Assembly (NCBI GenBank): GCA_963920525.1
Contig: OY986436.1
Coordinates: 7,552,501-7,616,500, forward strand
Length of the DNA: 64,000 bases
DNA from: Dichetophora obliterata
Lineage: Eukaryota; Arthropoda; Insecta; Diptera; Sciomyzidae
Direction: 5' to 3'
Position 1 is the first letter of the stretch. Each line of letters starts with the position of its first letter. Positions 54,183-64,000 of the stretch are shown one piece after another. The notes below the pieces were generated by a model. The model did no database searches. It saw nothing but the letters and a program-made list of their open reading frames with translations, and was not told the origin of the DNA. The position numbers and the translations under genes were made by a program.

Positions 54183-54535
54183 GTAAGTAGAGCTAAGTCA
54201 TTGTCACAACCACTATTACATCCATTACAAAATACAAACATTCAACAAGACAAACTCCTTCCCTGAAACATAGATGTTTAAAATTCGTCTAAAGTGCATC
54301 GTTCAATTCAATTTCTGTCTGCATTTTTATTCATTTCCTCCATTTCTCGTTGTTCCCATTTTTCTCTACCATTTTCCTATCGCTTCAAATTGAAATCCTA
54401 TTTCTAGAAACACACATTATTTTTATCGTTGTTGTTGTCTTTTTGTGTCATTCTGCTCTGTGTTCCTTTTTGTCGTGTGATTTTTCTGTGTGTTTTTCTA
54501 GAAAACATCATATAAAATTTCTGCTTATATCAAAG

Positions 54536-54650
54536 GTTTTGCTAACGCCTCCCGATGAGGGACCACGCGTCAAAGGACAACGCATCAAACTGCAGGATAT
54601 TGTGGATGGGTTGTTTATGCCGCAGCGCGCCAACGGGTCGTGGATCAATG
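54536..54650 (+). CDS. Dpp10: DPP6/DPP10-like protein, juxtamembrane extracellular exon
   Basis: 115 bp from acceptor ATCAAAG to donor GTGAGT, phase 0 in and phase 1 out. It continues directly from the previous exon (IVTSV then VLLTPPDEGPRVKGQRIKLQ) and ends at GSWIN plus one base. VLLTP after the membrane helix is conserved in the DPP6/DPP10 group. DIVDGLFMPQRANGSWI starts the beta-propeller domain. The 353-bp intron before it is ordinary. Confidence 0.9.
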
Positions 54651-55812
54651 GTGAGTTGAGTTGGGCTATAAATAAGTTAAGAAGGAGTTTAGCTCTTGGT
54701 TCAGAAGCGTTGTCATTTTATTGGATAGGTTTTTTATTATTTTTATTATTATATTTTAATTGAAGCAACAATAATTTTTATTTTTTTTATGTATGTGGAA
54801 CTTATATAATCGGGATTGATTTCTTTCGTAAAATTGTTTAACGATGACAAAGATGTATGCACAGTGGAGGTCACAATTTTAATAATAAGAGTATAAATTG
54901 AAGTGAATAAACTATATTTTTATTCTGTAAAACAAATTCCTGAAAACAATTACTTTTCATTTAAAAAAACGGCCTGGATAATTTTTTTACAATATTTTTA
55001 CATAAGGGAAGTCGTATAGGTGTGCAACTTCACCTATTTATACATAAAATTACTGTTACATTTATAGAAACCTGTGACCAAAGTTTCTTGATGATATCTC
55101 TGCTAGAAGTATTGTTGGCCACTATTCCCATACAAGTGTAACCACTGAGCACCTGTTTGTTCAAAAATGTATTAAAAGTGATGTAAGATTGTGTTTATTT
55201 TTGTTCAATAATTTTGTTCATCAATTTTTTATTTTATTTATTCGGAAATGAGCTAATAAAAGTACTTAAAAAGAATAGTCCTTTCAATATTTTTGTGGTA
55301 AATGTGATATTTTAAAACTATCTAACGCTGATATATATAATGCTTGAAGAATTCTATTATAATTAACCCTACAACCCATAAATTGTTTTTTGTTACGTTA
55401 AGCTATGTGGGGTTGCTTTACACCCCAACTAACTTTGAAGCGGCATTTCGTTAAATTCAGAAACAAATAACACAAATATATTCTTTTTAATTCATAATTA
55501 GTTCTTTTTAAAAAAGAGCACTGACTTAAATTAGAGCACAATAACCACTAGCGACAAAAATACATGTTATTAAATATTCCGTAAAACCAAATTCTGCCAC
55601 ATTTAATTTTTAATGGGGTTGCTACGCACCACGTATGGGTTCTAAACAACATAATTATGTCGATGCTGGAAATCGAACTTAGGTCCTTTATGACACTAGC
55701 ATATTGCAAGTTTGACTCGGCCATGTCAATATCAAAGTGCTTATAAACATAAGTCCAAAGAGAAAAAAGAAATCTTGTATTCATTTCCAAACTAATTTTA
55801 AGCCTAAAGCCT
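54651..55812 (+). other. Intron, first part
   Basis: This begins with GTGAGT. AT-rich, no second gene seen. The intron extends to 58,877 and holds the inverted-repeat element at 55,813-57,080. Confidence 0.7.
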
Positions 55813-57080
55813 AGTACTCTGTTCGTTTGTGTGAAATTTCGCTGGCAACATCTATTTATTTGTTGCGTGAAATTTCTGACTTAAAGTTTGTTGCGAGGAA
55901 TTCCTATGGCAACATTTCTCAGAGAGATTCAGAGAATATGTTGGGAGATTTCATATGATATCTCCCTTTTCAATTCAAAATAAATAGGCAGTACAGTTAA
56001 ATTGTCGTGAAAAAATGTTGCTCAGAAACATGATGCGATAATTTCACGCTGCGGAACAGTGTACTGCTCTGACGAAAATGTTGTGAAAAATTCTAACAGA
56101 GTACTATGCTTAAGCATAGTACTTCAGTTTCATGTGAAATTCCGCTCAAATCTCTATAAAAAATATGACAGCTGCGAAACAAGCGTGGAAGTTTTCACAA
56201 CATGTTCGTCAGAGCCATGGTGTAAGAAAACCAGGTGTTAGTGAGTTTTTGACAACACCATGAACTTCTTTGCTTCTGTCAAAAAATTGTGAGCGAAAGA
56301 GCGGAACTGTTGATAGTTGTCAAATTGTGCTATTTGTTTGAGTTGCTAGATGATGTGCTATAGTTTTTATTGTGCGAATTAAGTGTAAATAAATATTCAA
56401 TGCAATTAATTGTGCCTTGTTGTGTTGACAAAAAGTTATTGCAGTTGTCTTCGCCGATTTGTCAAGTTTGTCATTGAATGTTTTGGCCATTTTATCAGAA
56501 ACGTGCGCTGGAAGGTGCCGCCGACATGAAGCTTTGGCCAGCATGCAAATTGTCTTGCATTCACACCGTTTTTTTTTCATAGCGCAAAGCGTCTCATATA
56601 TTCTTTATTGTTTTCCATATCACTTTATTCTCACTTTAATCTCAGTAAAAATCTTATAAACTTGCAGAAAGACACAAATTTAACTAAATTTGTTTTCAAT
56701 GCAATTCACCATCAGCTGTTTTTGACAAGAGCGGGGAAACATAATTTCATCATTTTCAGAGAAAAGTGTCAAACTTACTAACACCTCTATTTCTTACACC
56801 ATGGTCAGAGCAGTACTCTGTTTCGCTGCGTGAAATGATTGCAACATGTTACTAAGCAACATTTTTTCACGACAATTTTATTGTACTGCCTATTTATTTT
56901 GAATGGAAAAGAGAGAGGGAGATGATATGAAATTTCCCAACTCACTCTCTGAGTCTCTCTGAGTCTATCTGAGAAACGTTGCCATAGGAACTCCTCGTAA
57001 CAAACTTCAAGTCAGAAATTTCACGCAACAAGTAAATGAATGTTGTCAGCGAAATTTCACGCAGGCAATTTTGTTTTTTG
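55813..57080. repeat. Long inverted-repeat element (arms of about 230 bp) in the intron
   Basis: The left arm (about 55,840-56,060; GTGAAATTTCGCTGGCAACA, then TTGTTGCGTGAAATTTCTGA) and the inverted right arm (about 56,820-57,060) match with scattered differences. Copies of AGTACTCTGTT occur at 55,813 and, inverted, near 56,094, and again at 56,813. This suggests several related end sequences rather than one simple element. A perfect 24-bp palindrome lies at 56,100-56,123 (half-site AGTACTATGCTT). A separate MITE is inserted at 56,216-56,803. Confidence 0.8.
56216..56803. mobile_element. hAT-like MITE with 8-bp target duplication GTCAGAGC
   Basis: 588 bp. The ends CATGGTGTAAGAAA and the inverted copy continue as AGGTGTTAGTGAGTTT and AGGTGTTAGTAAGTTT, an inverted repeat of about 38 bp with a few mismatches. 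GTCAGAGC flanks it on both sides (56,208-56,215 and 56,804-56,811). An 8-bp duplication suggests mobilisation by a hAT-type transposase. No coding content. Confidence 0.82.
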
Positions 57081-58877
57081 CAACTTATAGCTCTTCGATC
57101 AAGGTCGTTTGAAATGCTTCGTTAACCAGCACTCTGCTTGGGAGTATCATTTCCAAATAATATAGTTCTTATTAGAATGTTCTTCAAATAGCCGTTAGTC
57201 AAATAGGACTATATGACAGGCCTTCATTTAGTTTTTTGACGACCAAATTTTTTGTGAATTTAGTTAACTTCGGCATTTCACCTAAAATGAATTACTCTCG
57301 ATACTGAAAAAAATTTAAACTTTACAAGCTAATTTTATACTACCAGACTTGAGCAGTAAATATTTCCAAAATGCCACAGATATGAACTGTTTAATTAATT
57401 TTTTTTTGCAATGCACATACACGCTCATCAAGCTCTTAGGTTGCAAACAGAGTGAGCGCCGAGGCGAACAGGCAGACAAGCAGGTGCAGGCAAACTATGT
57501 TAACAAGCGAGATAAAAGTTAGCTTCGTTATATTTCTCTCGTTTTTTCGCAAGTTACTGCCTGCGCCTGTCTGCCTGCCTGTCTGAATCGGCGTTAACTC
57601 TGTCCACAACCTTACTTGACAAAATGAAAAAATTTTGTAAGCCTGCAGCATGTAAAAATAATAAAAAATAAATTCTTAAGAAACTATGTTTATTTGCTCA
57701 ATTCTGTTAGTTCTACTCTTAGAATATTTATATTGTTTTTCATTAAAAAACCCTTATTTTTTTAAATCACGAATATAATTGAGTAAAAAAACTGAATGTC
57801 TTGGTTTTTTGCGAAATCTTAATTTTTTAATGCATTGCAAGAAATCTCCCGCAACTATTACTGTGCGGCACGAAAATATGTATATATTAATTTCAACGTT
57901 TTTCACTTAATTTTAATATGAGCAATCTCGTGGTAACTTCCGTTTTTCTACTTTACCGAAGACTTTAGTGCAAATTTTTTTTTAATTAGTCCAGATATGC
58001 ACACATTTGCATGTTGAGAACTCTTGAACCATTATGATCTTAATTTTGGTTTCTTGAGAAAAGTTCTTTCTCTTATTCTTGCCAACAACTTTGTTGAACA
58101 AACATATATAACAAAAATTATTTGAAATTGTCTTTAAACCGTTAAAAAGCCCGATTTCAGCGCTTCAAAGCAAAAAATGTTACTCATACGCAATGTTGTT
58201 CGAGTTTTTTCGTTTGACTTTTTGTAAGAATCACTCGATAAGACCCACTGGAAGCGATTTTTTGCCGAAGAAACCAAAATTAAATCTTAATGGTTCAAGA
58301 GTTATCAACATGAAAATGAGAGCATATCTTGAGTTATTTTTGATATATCTTAAAAAAAAATTTTGTTTTAAAATATTCGGTAAAGTGGTAAAACAAATGT
58401 CACCAAGAGATACCTTATACCAAAATAAAGTGAAAAACGTTTAAATTATCAAATACAGAGAAAAAAGTACAAAAAAGCGCACTTAGTAAATACACTTTAC
58501 TAAGGAATAATATCAATTCGAAAACGTTTGGAAAACTCTTATTTTTAGCACTTTTGGTTCAGTGAAAATGATTTGTGATCATTAAATCGTCATATAAAAG
58601 ACTCTTTACCGATTCATAAAAACGAGGGCTCATTAAATCATAAGAAATTTAACTAAGGTTTATTGGATTAGATGACGTTTTTAAGTTTTTTTATGTTTCG
58701 GATCAGGTATTAATTCAGACAATTGAATTTCTTTAAAAGCGCTTAATATTTCTTTCAATTTTTTTCAATTATTTATATATTTTTTTTTATATAAAAACTT
58801 ATATATGAAATATTATTATTATTCTATTTCATGACTTTCTTTCGGATTTTAAAACAAAAAATATATGAACTCAACAG
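57081..58877 (+). other. Intron, last part
   Basis: AT-rich, ending in CTCAACAG at 58,870-58,877, the acceptor for the next exon. Nothing else supportable. Confidence 0.6.
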
Positions 58878-58972
58878 CTGAGGAGTTCATATTTCAGGAT
58901 CACTTTGGCCGCATCAGTTTATTAAATGTTGCCAACTTAACGGATCGAGTTCTCATGTCAAACGTCACATTT
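58878..58972 (+). CDS. Dpp10: DPP6/DPP10-like protein, propeller exon
   Basis: 95 bp, taking two bases to complete the codon begun in the previous exon (GCT, Ala) and ending in phase 0 before GTAAGT. It encodes EEFIFQDHFGRISLLNVANL and TDRVLMSNVTF, a beta-propeller blade with a likely N-glycosylation site (NVT) and another at NLT. In the vertebrate proteins the corresponding region follows the W-I-S/N motif directly, which supports the join. Confidence 0.92.
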
Positions 58973-60294
58973 GTAAGTTTAATCTTAAAACTAATAAAAA
59001 CTAATCCACACAAATACACTCAAATGCATAATACACTTAAATACATATTGGGCTATACAACAACATCATTATCATTATCATCATTATTCATGAACTTATT
59101 TTTCTTGGCTAATCTTTAGCATCAAAAACTTGCATTTAGTCGAAGTTAAATACGTCTACTCGCACCAACAACTGACAGTATCTCAAGTGTTTGCACTTGA
59201 CTTGGCAGCACTGTTTGTCTTAACCCGAAACACCCTGTCGTTGCCATATGGGCACGCAAACACAAACACTCAAAATGTGCTTATTTTAGTTTAAACCATT
59301 TTATATTTGCGTTAATAGGTCATTCTAAAAATTTAACAAAAAATTTATTCAGGGTGATTCGGGTTAAGCGAAACGATACAGAAAAACGTTGGCGTTATTC
59401 AAGCGTAATTCTACAGTTTTGGCGAAAGAAGCGAAAATAAGAGGGAATTCTTTTTGTACTTACTATTTTTTTTGCTGTGCGTAAAGAAAACTTTCTGTGT
59501 CAATGACTTGATAAACATTAACTCTTGGAATGAGTGTGGAAGCAAATAAAAAGGAAGATTTGCGGGTCTGTTGCTGTTAATTTTTTTGTAGATTTTATTG
59601 TTTGGGGGAGGTTTTACGTGCTGTTTGTGGAGAAGCTAAGAACACGTCGTAGCACAAATAAGCAAATGTTGGCTGATAACGACAAATTAAAGCGTTCTAG
59701 TGCTGCCACGTGAGAGAACTCACTAAGGACATAGAAATAAAATTTAAAAATTTTGCGCAAATATGCTATAATTTTGATGATTATTTTTCATAATACATAG
59801 CTGCAAATTAATTTTAAATCAACAACTGACATATTTTGTGGCCACAATTTGAATAATTCTACAGCAACAAAAACAACAACAACAACTCATTTCAATTTGA
59901 TGCATGAGCTGTTGTTATTAAACATTAAAAGCATTTAAACCATTTAAGCTCTTCAATTAAACTTTTTATCTGCAGCAGCCTAACGAGTTTAAAGTTCAAC
60001 AGCAACAACACAGCTTTCATTTCATTTAGTGCTTTGCTTTTAATTGCAAAATTTCATTTAATTAATAAAAACTTTTTAGTCCTGATGATGGATGAATGGA
60101 TAACTATCCCATTCATTCGCATCGTTGACATCTGGTCGTTCACTCTGTCTGTTATTACCACAAAATGAGAATGTCATTAATAAAATTTTCCGTCAAATTG
60201 ATAGCAGATTTCGTGTTATTTCATGAATTCTATTTCTTTTTTTTTACCACAAGAATTACAATTCTCTTCTCTCTCTCTCTATCTCATCTCACAG
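58973..60294 (+). other. Intron of 1.3 kb
   Basis: GTAAGT to CTCACAG with a strong CT tract (TCTCTCTCTCTATCTCATCTC) just before the acceptor. CAA-rich tracts near 59,861-59,885 are low complexity. Confidence 0.8.
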
Positions 60295-60422
60295 AAGGCG
60301 CTCGCTCCACACAGTTTTACCATATCTTCGGACAAACGCTATATATTATTGGCTCAGAACGTTGTGAAGCTTTTTAGACACTCGTTTTTAGCGCAGTTTA
60401 CGCTGTTTGACATTCAAACAAG
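60295..60422 (+). CDS. Dpp10: DPP6/DPP10-like protein, second propeller exon
   Basis: 128 bp, phase 0 in and phase 2 out (donor GTAAGT after ...CAAACAAG). It encodes KALAPHSFTISSDKRYILLA, then QNVVKLFRHSFLAQFTLFDI and QT. The pattern S-SSD-RY-LL---V--L-RHS--A-Y matches the S9B propeller blade in which the vertebrate proteins read ISPD-EY-L-SYNV--IYQHSY. No further exon appears before 64,000, so the rest of the propeller and the hydrolase-fold domain lie to the right. The presence or absence of the catalytic Ser cannot be judged. Confidence 0.92.
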
Positions 60423-61340
60423 GTAAGTAGTTGGTACGCCATCTTCGCTGTATATAAAAAATTTTTTTAAAAACGTCAAGAGGAAGAGAGATTAAATATA
60501 AAATGTAAGTCATTGAAAACGAGATATAGGTACTAAAGTGAAAAGAAAGTAGTAAGGAAAGTTAAGTTCCTAAAAAGGAAGCAGTTCAGTAACAAAATTT
60601 TTCATTGCAACGATGCATTACAATTATTTTGGAAAAGTGACATATGTGTTAATATGTAATGTGTAATATGTAATATGTAATGATGTTATGAATATGTAAT
60701 ATGTTATGATTTAATCGATTGTATTTGAAGTTGTTGAAGTTTTGAAATTAAAAGACACAAAAATTCTCACTGTTGAAATTTTCAACAGAATTATTTAAGT
60801 TATTTAGAAAAATTTCTTATAAAAAATTTTATAGAATAATAATTGAGAAATTTGTTAGATATTTCTAACAAAAATTAGCACTACAGTCTATAAACAAAGA
60901 AGTCGGACAAGAGTATGATATTATTTCTAAAACGATCATATGCAAAGAGACACGCTTTGAAATAAAAGTTAGTATATTTTTCAAACTATTACTCTTAAAT
61001 TTTAAATAAACAATAATTGTATAACCAAAATTCCATTTCACTTTCCCATACACAATATATGTGCATCCAATCCAATGCATTCATATATAAAATATTAAAC
61101 AAAAACGCGTCAAAAAAGAACTCGGAAGGCTAGCAGCACTCTTTCGCTTTAAAAGAATTGAAAGTTTTTTTGCAATTAAAGTGTGCATTAAGCGAAATTA
61201 AGGAATGGGTTCAAATTAGATTTGTTCTGATTTTTTTAAATTTTAATTCAAACGCAATTCTACTTTACTTTGCTTTATTTACTTTAAAAACACAAACTAC
61301 GTCTCAAATAAAGAAAAAACTGGAAAGCCCAAACTGAGTT
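60423..61340 (+). other. Intron start, AT-rich
   Basis: This contains a short repeated TATGTAATATG tract at about 60,650-60,710. No gene seen. Confidence 0.65.
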
Positions 61341-63250
61341 AAAATATTAATAGGCGAAAAGCGGTCGAACATGGGCCGAACAAGGTTCGAACATGGCTTA
61401 AAAACTCTGAAAAGCCTAGTGGTCGAAAGCTGGGTCGAACAACGGACGTACAAGGGCTAAATTAAGTTTTTTCGGCAGCTGTATGCCCGTTGTATGTCCA
61501 CTAATTTTTCCAAGGTCTTACTGAATAGCAAAGCAATGCCCAACAACAAAAGTAAGCCTCACTCGGCGATACTGATGTAGATGTAGAATAATTTTTTCTT
61601 GTGCACCTTAGGTTAGTTAAAAGAAATCTGCTCATTTGGTGGCGGCAGGTCTTATGATACCACAGAATGACAGAAAGGAGTAATCAAGTGAAATTTTGTG
61701 TAGAATGTTCTTAATGTAGCAGAAGCTGTAGAAGCATATTGAATCTGACGCAAGTGTTATGCCTTGACATCAATAAAATGAAGTTACTAAGCGTTATTTT
61801 TCACTAACTTTCCTACCAGCACCAACCACAACTTTTGGTCGGAAATCAATGTGTTTTAGAGTTATTTTGATTAGAAATAAGAAAAGAAAGGTTCAAGTGT
61901 AGGACAATGGCCCGGCCAGAATTTAAACCTGGGACCCCTGGGTGTCAGAAAGCCACTATGTTTTTAACGTTGACCCCTGCCGCGAAGGCTTAATTCAACG
62001 GTGCTCCAATGCTTGGGACAAATATGAAGCGTCGGCCAACGCTTCTACGGAATTCAAGAAAGACCACTTTGAAAGGTTCCCCCAACAACATGCAACAGAG
62101 CCCCATCTATCAATGTCGTCAGATTGACGTAATACATGACCGTGGCACTTTTAGCTACTCGAATTTGCACATGACTTGGTTATTTTAATAACCTTGGGCT
62201 ATCTCGGTAATCAATACCAATAATATAACCCATTACTTTTTTAGCCGCAATAATCATCCACGTCGTATCAAGGGTCATCACTCCTTGACACGAAGACTAA
62301 GGCGGCAACTACATAGGCCTGTCAACATATTATCAAGTTCCTCAATCTCAGTGGACACAACTCAGACTATTTAGGTTTCCCCGTCGCCTGTACTCAAATT
62401 CCAAAGGTAACGACAGTCAATACCTGGGCTCAAGGCTCCACTTGACAAGGCTCTTCAACATCCCGTCTTACAGACCAAAAGTTCTTAGAACATTTATATT
62501 TGACTGTGACACCTTCAGCCACTCGAATTGTACATGACTAGGTTAAAAAAAATAACCATAGGTTTCCCAGTAAAACCGGGTAAACCTCAATCCTACTTAT
62601 GCAACGTCGTTATCCTAATTAAGACTTAATAAAAAGCCTTTTTCAGAAAACTAAGAAGCATGAGCCGTTGTATACCAATTGGCTTATACAACGGTCCGAA
62701 GGTTAAATGTTTCCTACATAATAACCTTTATTCTAAGATAGGTCTGCAGAACAACGATAGATCAGGTCTCCTCATTATTGATGGATGACTGTCCCCGCTC
62801 TTCAAGTTATGTTGGATTGATCGTCCATCGAAAGCATATTACAGATGACGGTGTTATGATAACTTAATATCAAAACCATGCTTTCTCCAAGAATTTGACA
62901 GCAACAACCAAGGCTCAAGGTAAACCTTTTTATTTTACAGTTATCAGACGAACATTCAAGAGCCGTGCCTCAATAATGAACTCATTATGAGATCAGTTCA
63001 TGGGCCGTGCCCCATGAACTGCCCATCCAATAACAAACCCTCACCCTTTTTTCCTGGCTTGGGACAGGCAGATTCCCCGAAGGTCCTCTGGCGGGCATAC
63101 CCCTGGGTGGCAGTCCAACGCACTACTACTAGACTCTCGAGGCCGCCAAATTTAATTTCATTAAAGAATTATCACTTTTCGGACGATGCACGATCGCTGC
63201 CTGCCCGCCCAAAGCTGAGATAGCTGTACGACCCTTGTTCGGTCGCTGTT
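61341..63250. repeat. Comparatively GC-rich, internally repeated region of unknown class
   Basis: GGTCGAACATGG-like motifs recur at about 61,361-61,450. Two segments about 365 bp apart match: near 62,157, CTACTCGAATTTGCACATGA; near 62,520, CCACTCGAATTGTACATGAC. Each is followed by a GGTT..AATAACC segment. A hairpin with 9-bp arms (GTTCATGGG) lies at about 62,996-63,019. On the minus strand, CCAGGTTTAAATTCTGG at about 61,922-61,938 resembles a tRNA T-arm/B-box. Composition is richer in G+C than the neighbours. I see no protein. Confidence 0.5.
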
Positions 63251-63289
63251 TGGCCTTATCTAAAAAAGTTTTAATATTTACTCTAGAAA

Positions 63290-63960
63290 ATATTTACAAA
63301 TTCGGATGATCGTTGAAAAACTAACTGCAGAAGTGTCCCAATATCTTAATCAAAATGTTTATTCTGAAACACTGCGATTAGTAATTTTAAGGAATAATTT
63401 TCCTTGAAGAGCTAAGCGCACTAGAAAAAAAAGGACTTGAATCTTCTAAAACTTACTAACATAAAATAATAATTTTTTTTCTGGAAAGAAGTTATTTTCA
63501 CCGATGAAAGTACATAAGTTACATTCTTTAAGTCAGTCTTATGTATGGAGAAAGCAAAATGAAGGGCTTAGGGAAACTAATTTACGAACTACTGCAAAGC
63601 ATGGTTGGGGCTCAGTGATGATCTGGTGCTGTATATCAGCTGCTGGTCCAGGAAATCTATGCTTAATTGATAGAATAACAGATCACATGAAATATTTGGC
63701 AATTCTAAAACAAAGTTAAAAGCAAAGTGCTTAAAATTTGAGTATACAGGACACATTTTTATTTTATCAAGACGACGACCTTAAACACAAAGCCCAAAAT
63801 GTATGACAATGGCATTGAATGGCTGCTCTTTAACTGTACTCTTATCATTGAAACTCCTTCACAATCACTGGACATCAAAATTTTTGAACATTAATGAACA
63901 GATTTGCAGAACGAGCTTAGAAAAAGTATTAGATTTCTAACAAAAAGGACTTGGAAACTA
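63290..63960 (+). pseudogene. Decayed Tc1-type transposase
   Basis: The plus strand carries traces of the catalytic domain in several frames. FTDES near 63,500 holds the first Asp region. It is followed by SYVWRKQNEGL, AKHGWGSVMIWCCISAAGPG and LIDRITDHMKYLAILKQ (63,504-63,719), a diagnostic Tc1 block. YQDDDLKHKAQNV (about 63,765) is the second Asp region, and NRFAERA is the C-terminal part. Stops and frameshifts are frequent, and ends were not found. It lies within the DPP6/DPP10-like gene intron. Confidence 0.75.
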
Positions 63961-64000
63961 GGTTTATAGAAGAATGGCTCAAGAAAATCGTAAATTTTAG

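Noticed and set aside
57426..57590. Imperfect inverted repeat around CAGGCAGACAAGCAGG
   Set aside because: Short and partly due to simple GCCTGTCTGC-type sequence. No target duplication or second copy seen.
1..64000. LTR retrotransposon or endogenous virus sequences
   Set aside because: I found no paired long terminal repeats and no protease, integrase or envelope motifs. All reverse transcriptases here are of the LINE type.
1..64000. CRISPR array, operon or bacterial contamination
   Set aside because: Tandem repeats lack spacer structure. Introns and the transposon content show eukaryotic DNA.

Overview
The window looks like nuclear DNA of a higher (schizophoran) fly, possibly a tephritid fruit fly. 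The evidence is short GT..AG introns, AT-rich intergenic DNA, CA/GT microsatellites, and a dense mix of mariner, piggyBac, hAT-like, Transib and several LINE families. The species is an inference. I found no host gene other than four exons of one gene at the right-hand end. I found no ribosomal RNA, no bona fide tRNA, no LTR retrotransposon and no CRISPR array.

Layout. 1-3.9 kb: a LINE on the minus strand with ORF1 complete and ORF2 open to the window edge. 4.0-6.0 kb: a 51-bp minisatellite, then a complete mariner whose transposase has lost four residues, giving DD30D spacing. 6.2-11.3 kb: MITE-like and foldback repeats and a dead mariner. 11.5-14.3 kb: a satellite-like array of about 500-bp units. 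14.3-19 kb: non-coding DNA with microsatellites. 19-27.5 kb: a decayed LINE, then LINE A with an RTE-type LINE nested in it. 28.6-33.0 kb: LINE B, a relative of LINE A in the opposite orientation. 33.1-36.7 kb: a TTAA-flanked piggyBac element carrying an inserted hAT-like MITE and a truncated RNase-H LINE. 38.7-42.8 kb: a dead mariner, a DD41D-type Tc1/mariner element, and a large foldback repeat with a partial second copy.

42,985-47,537 is the highlight: a complete Transib element, from the superfamily related to RAG1. It has a perfect 5-bp target duplication (AGGCG), an apparently open intron-containing transposase with a DDE triad, and ends that both begin with the heptamer CACAGTG. The A-rich nonamer CCAAAAATA lies 23 bp from the heptamer at one end and exactly 12 bp at the other. 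This reproduces the 12/23 layout of V(D)J recombination signals inside an insect transposon.

47.5-54 kb: more dispersed and foldback repeats. 54,087-60,422: four exons (plus strand) of a DPP6/DPP10-like S9B protein, covering the transmembrane anchor and the start of the extracellular propeller. Introns hold further repeats, including an inverted-repeat element with a nested MITE that has an 8-bp target duplication. The gene continues past both ends of the exon cluster, so much of the repeat-rich left part could be a long 5' intron. 61.3-64 kb: a comparatively GC-rich repeated region and a dead Tc1 element.

The mobile elements do not form a pathway. They are independent insertions, several of them nested, which gives a relative order of events.
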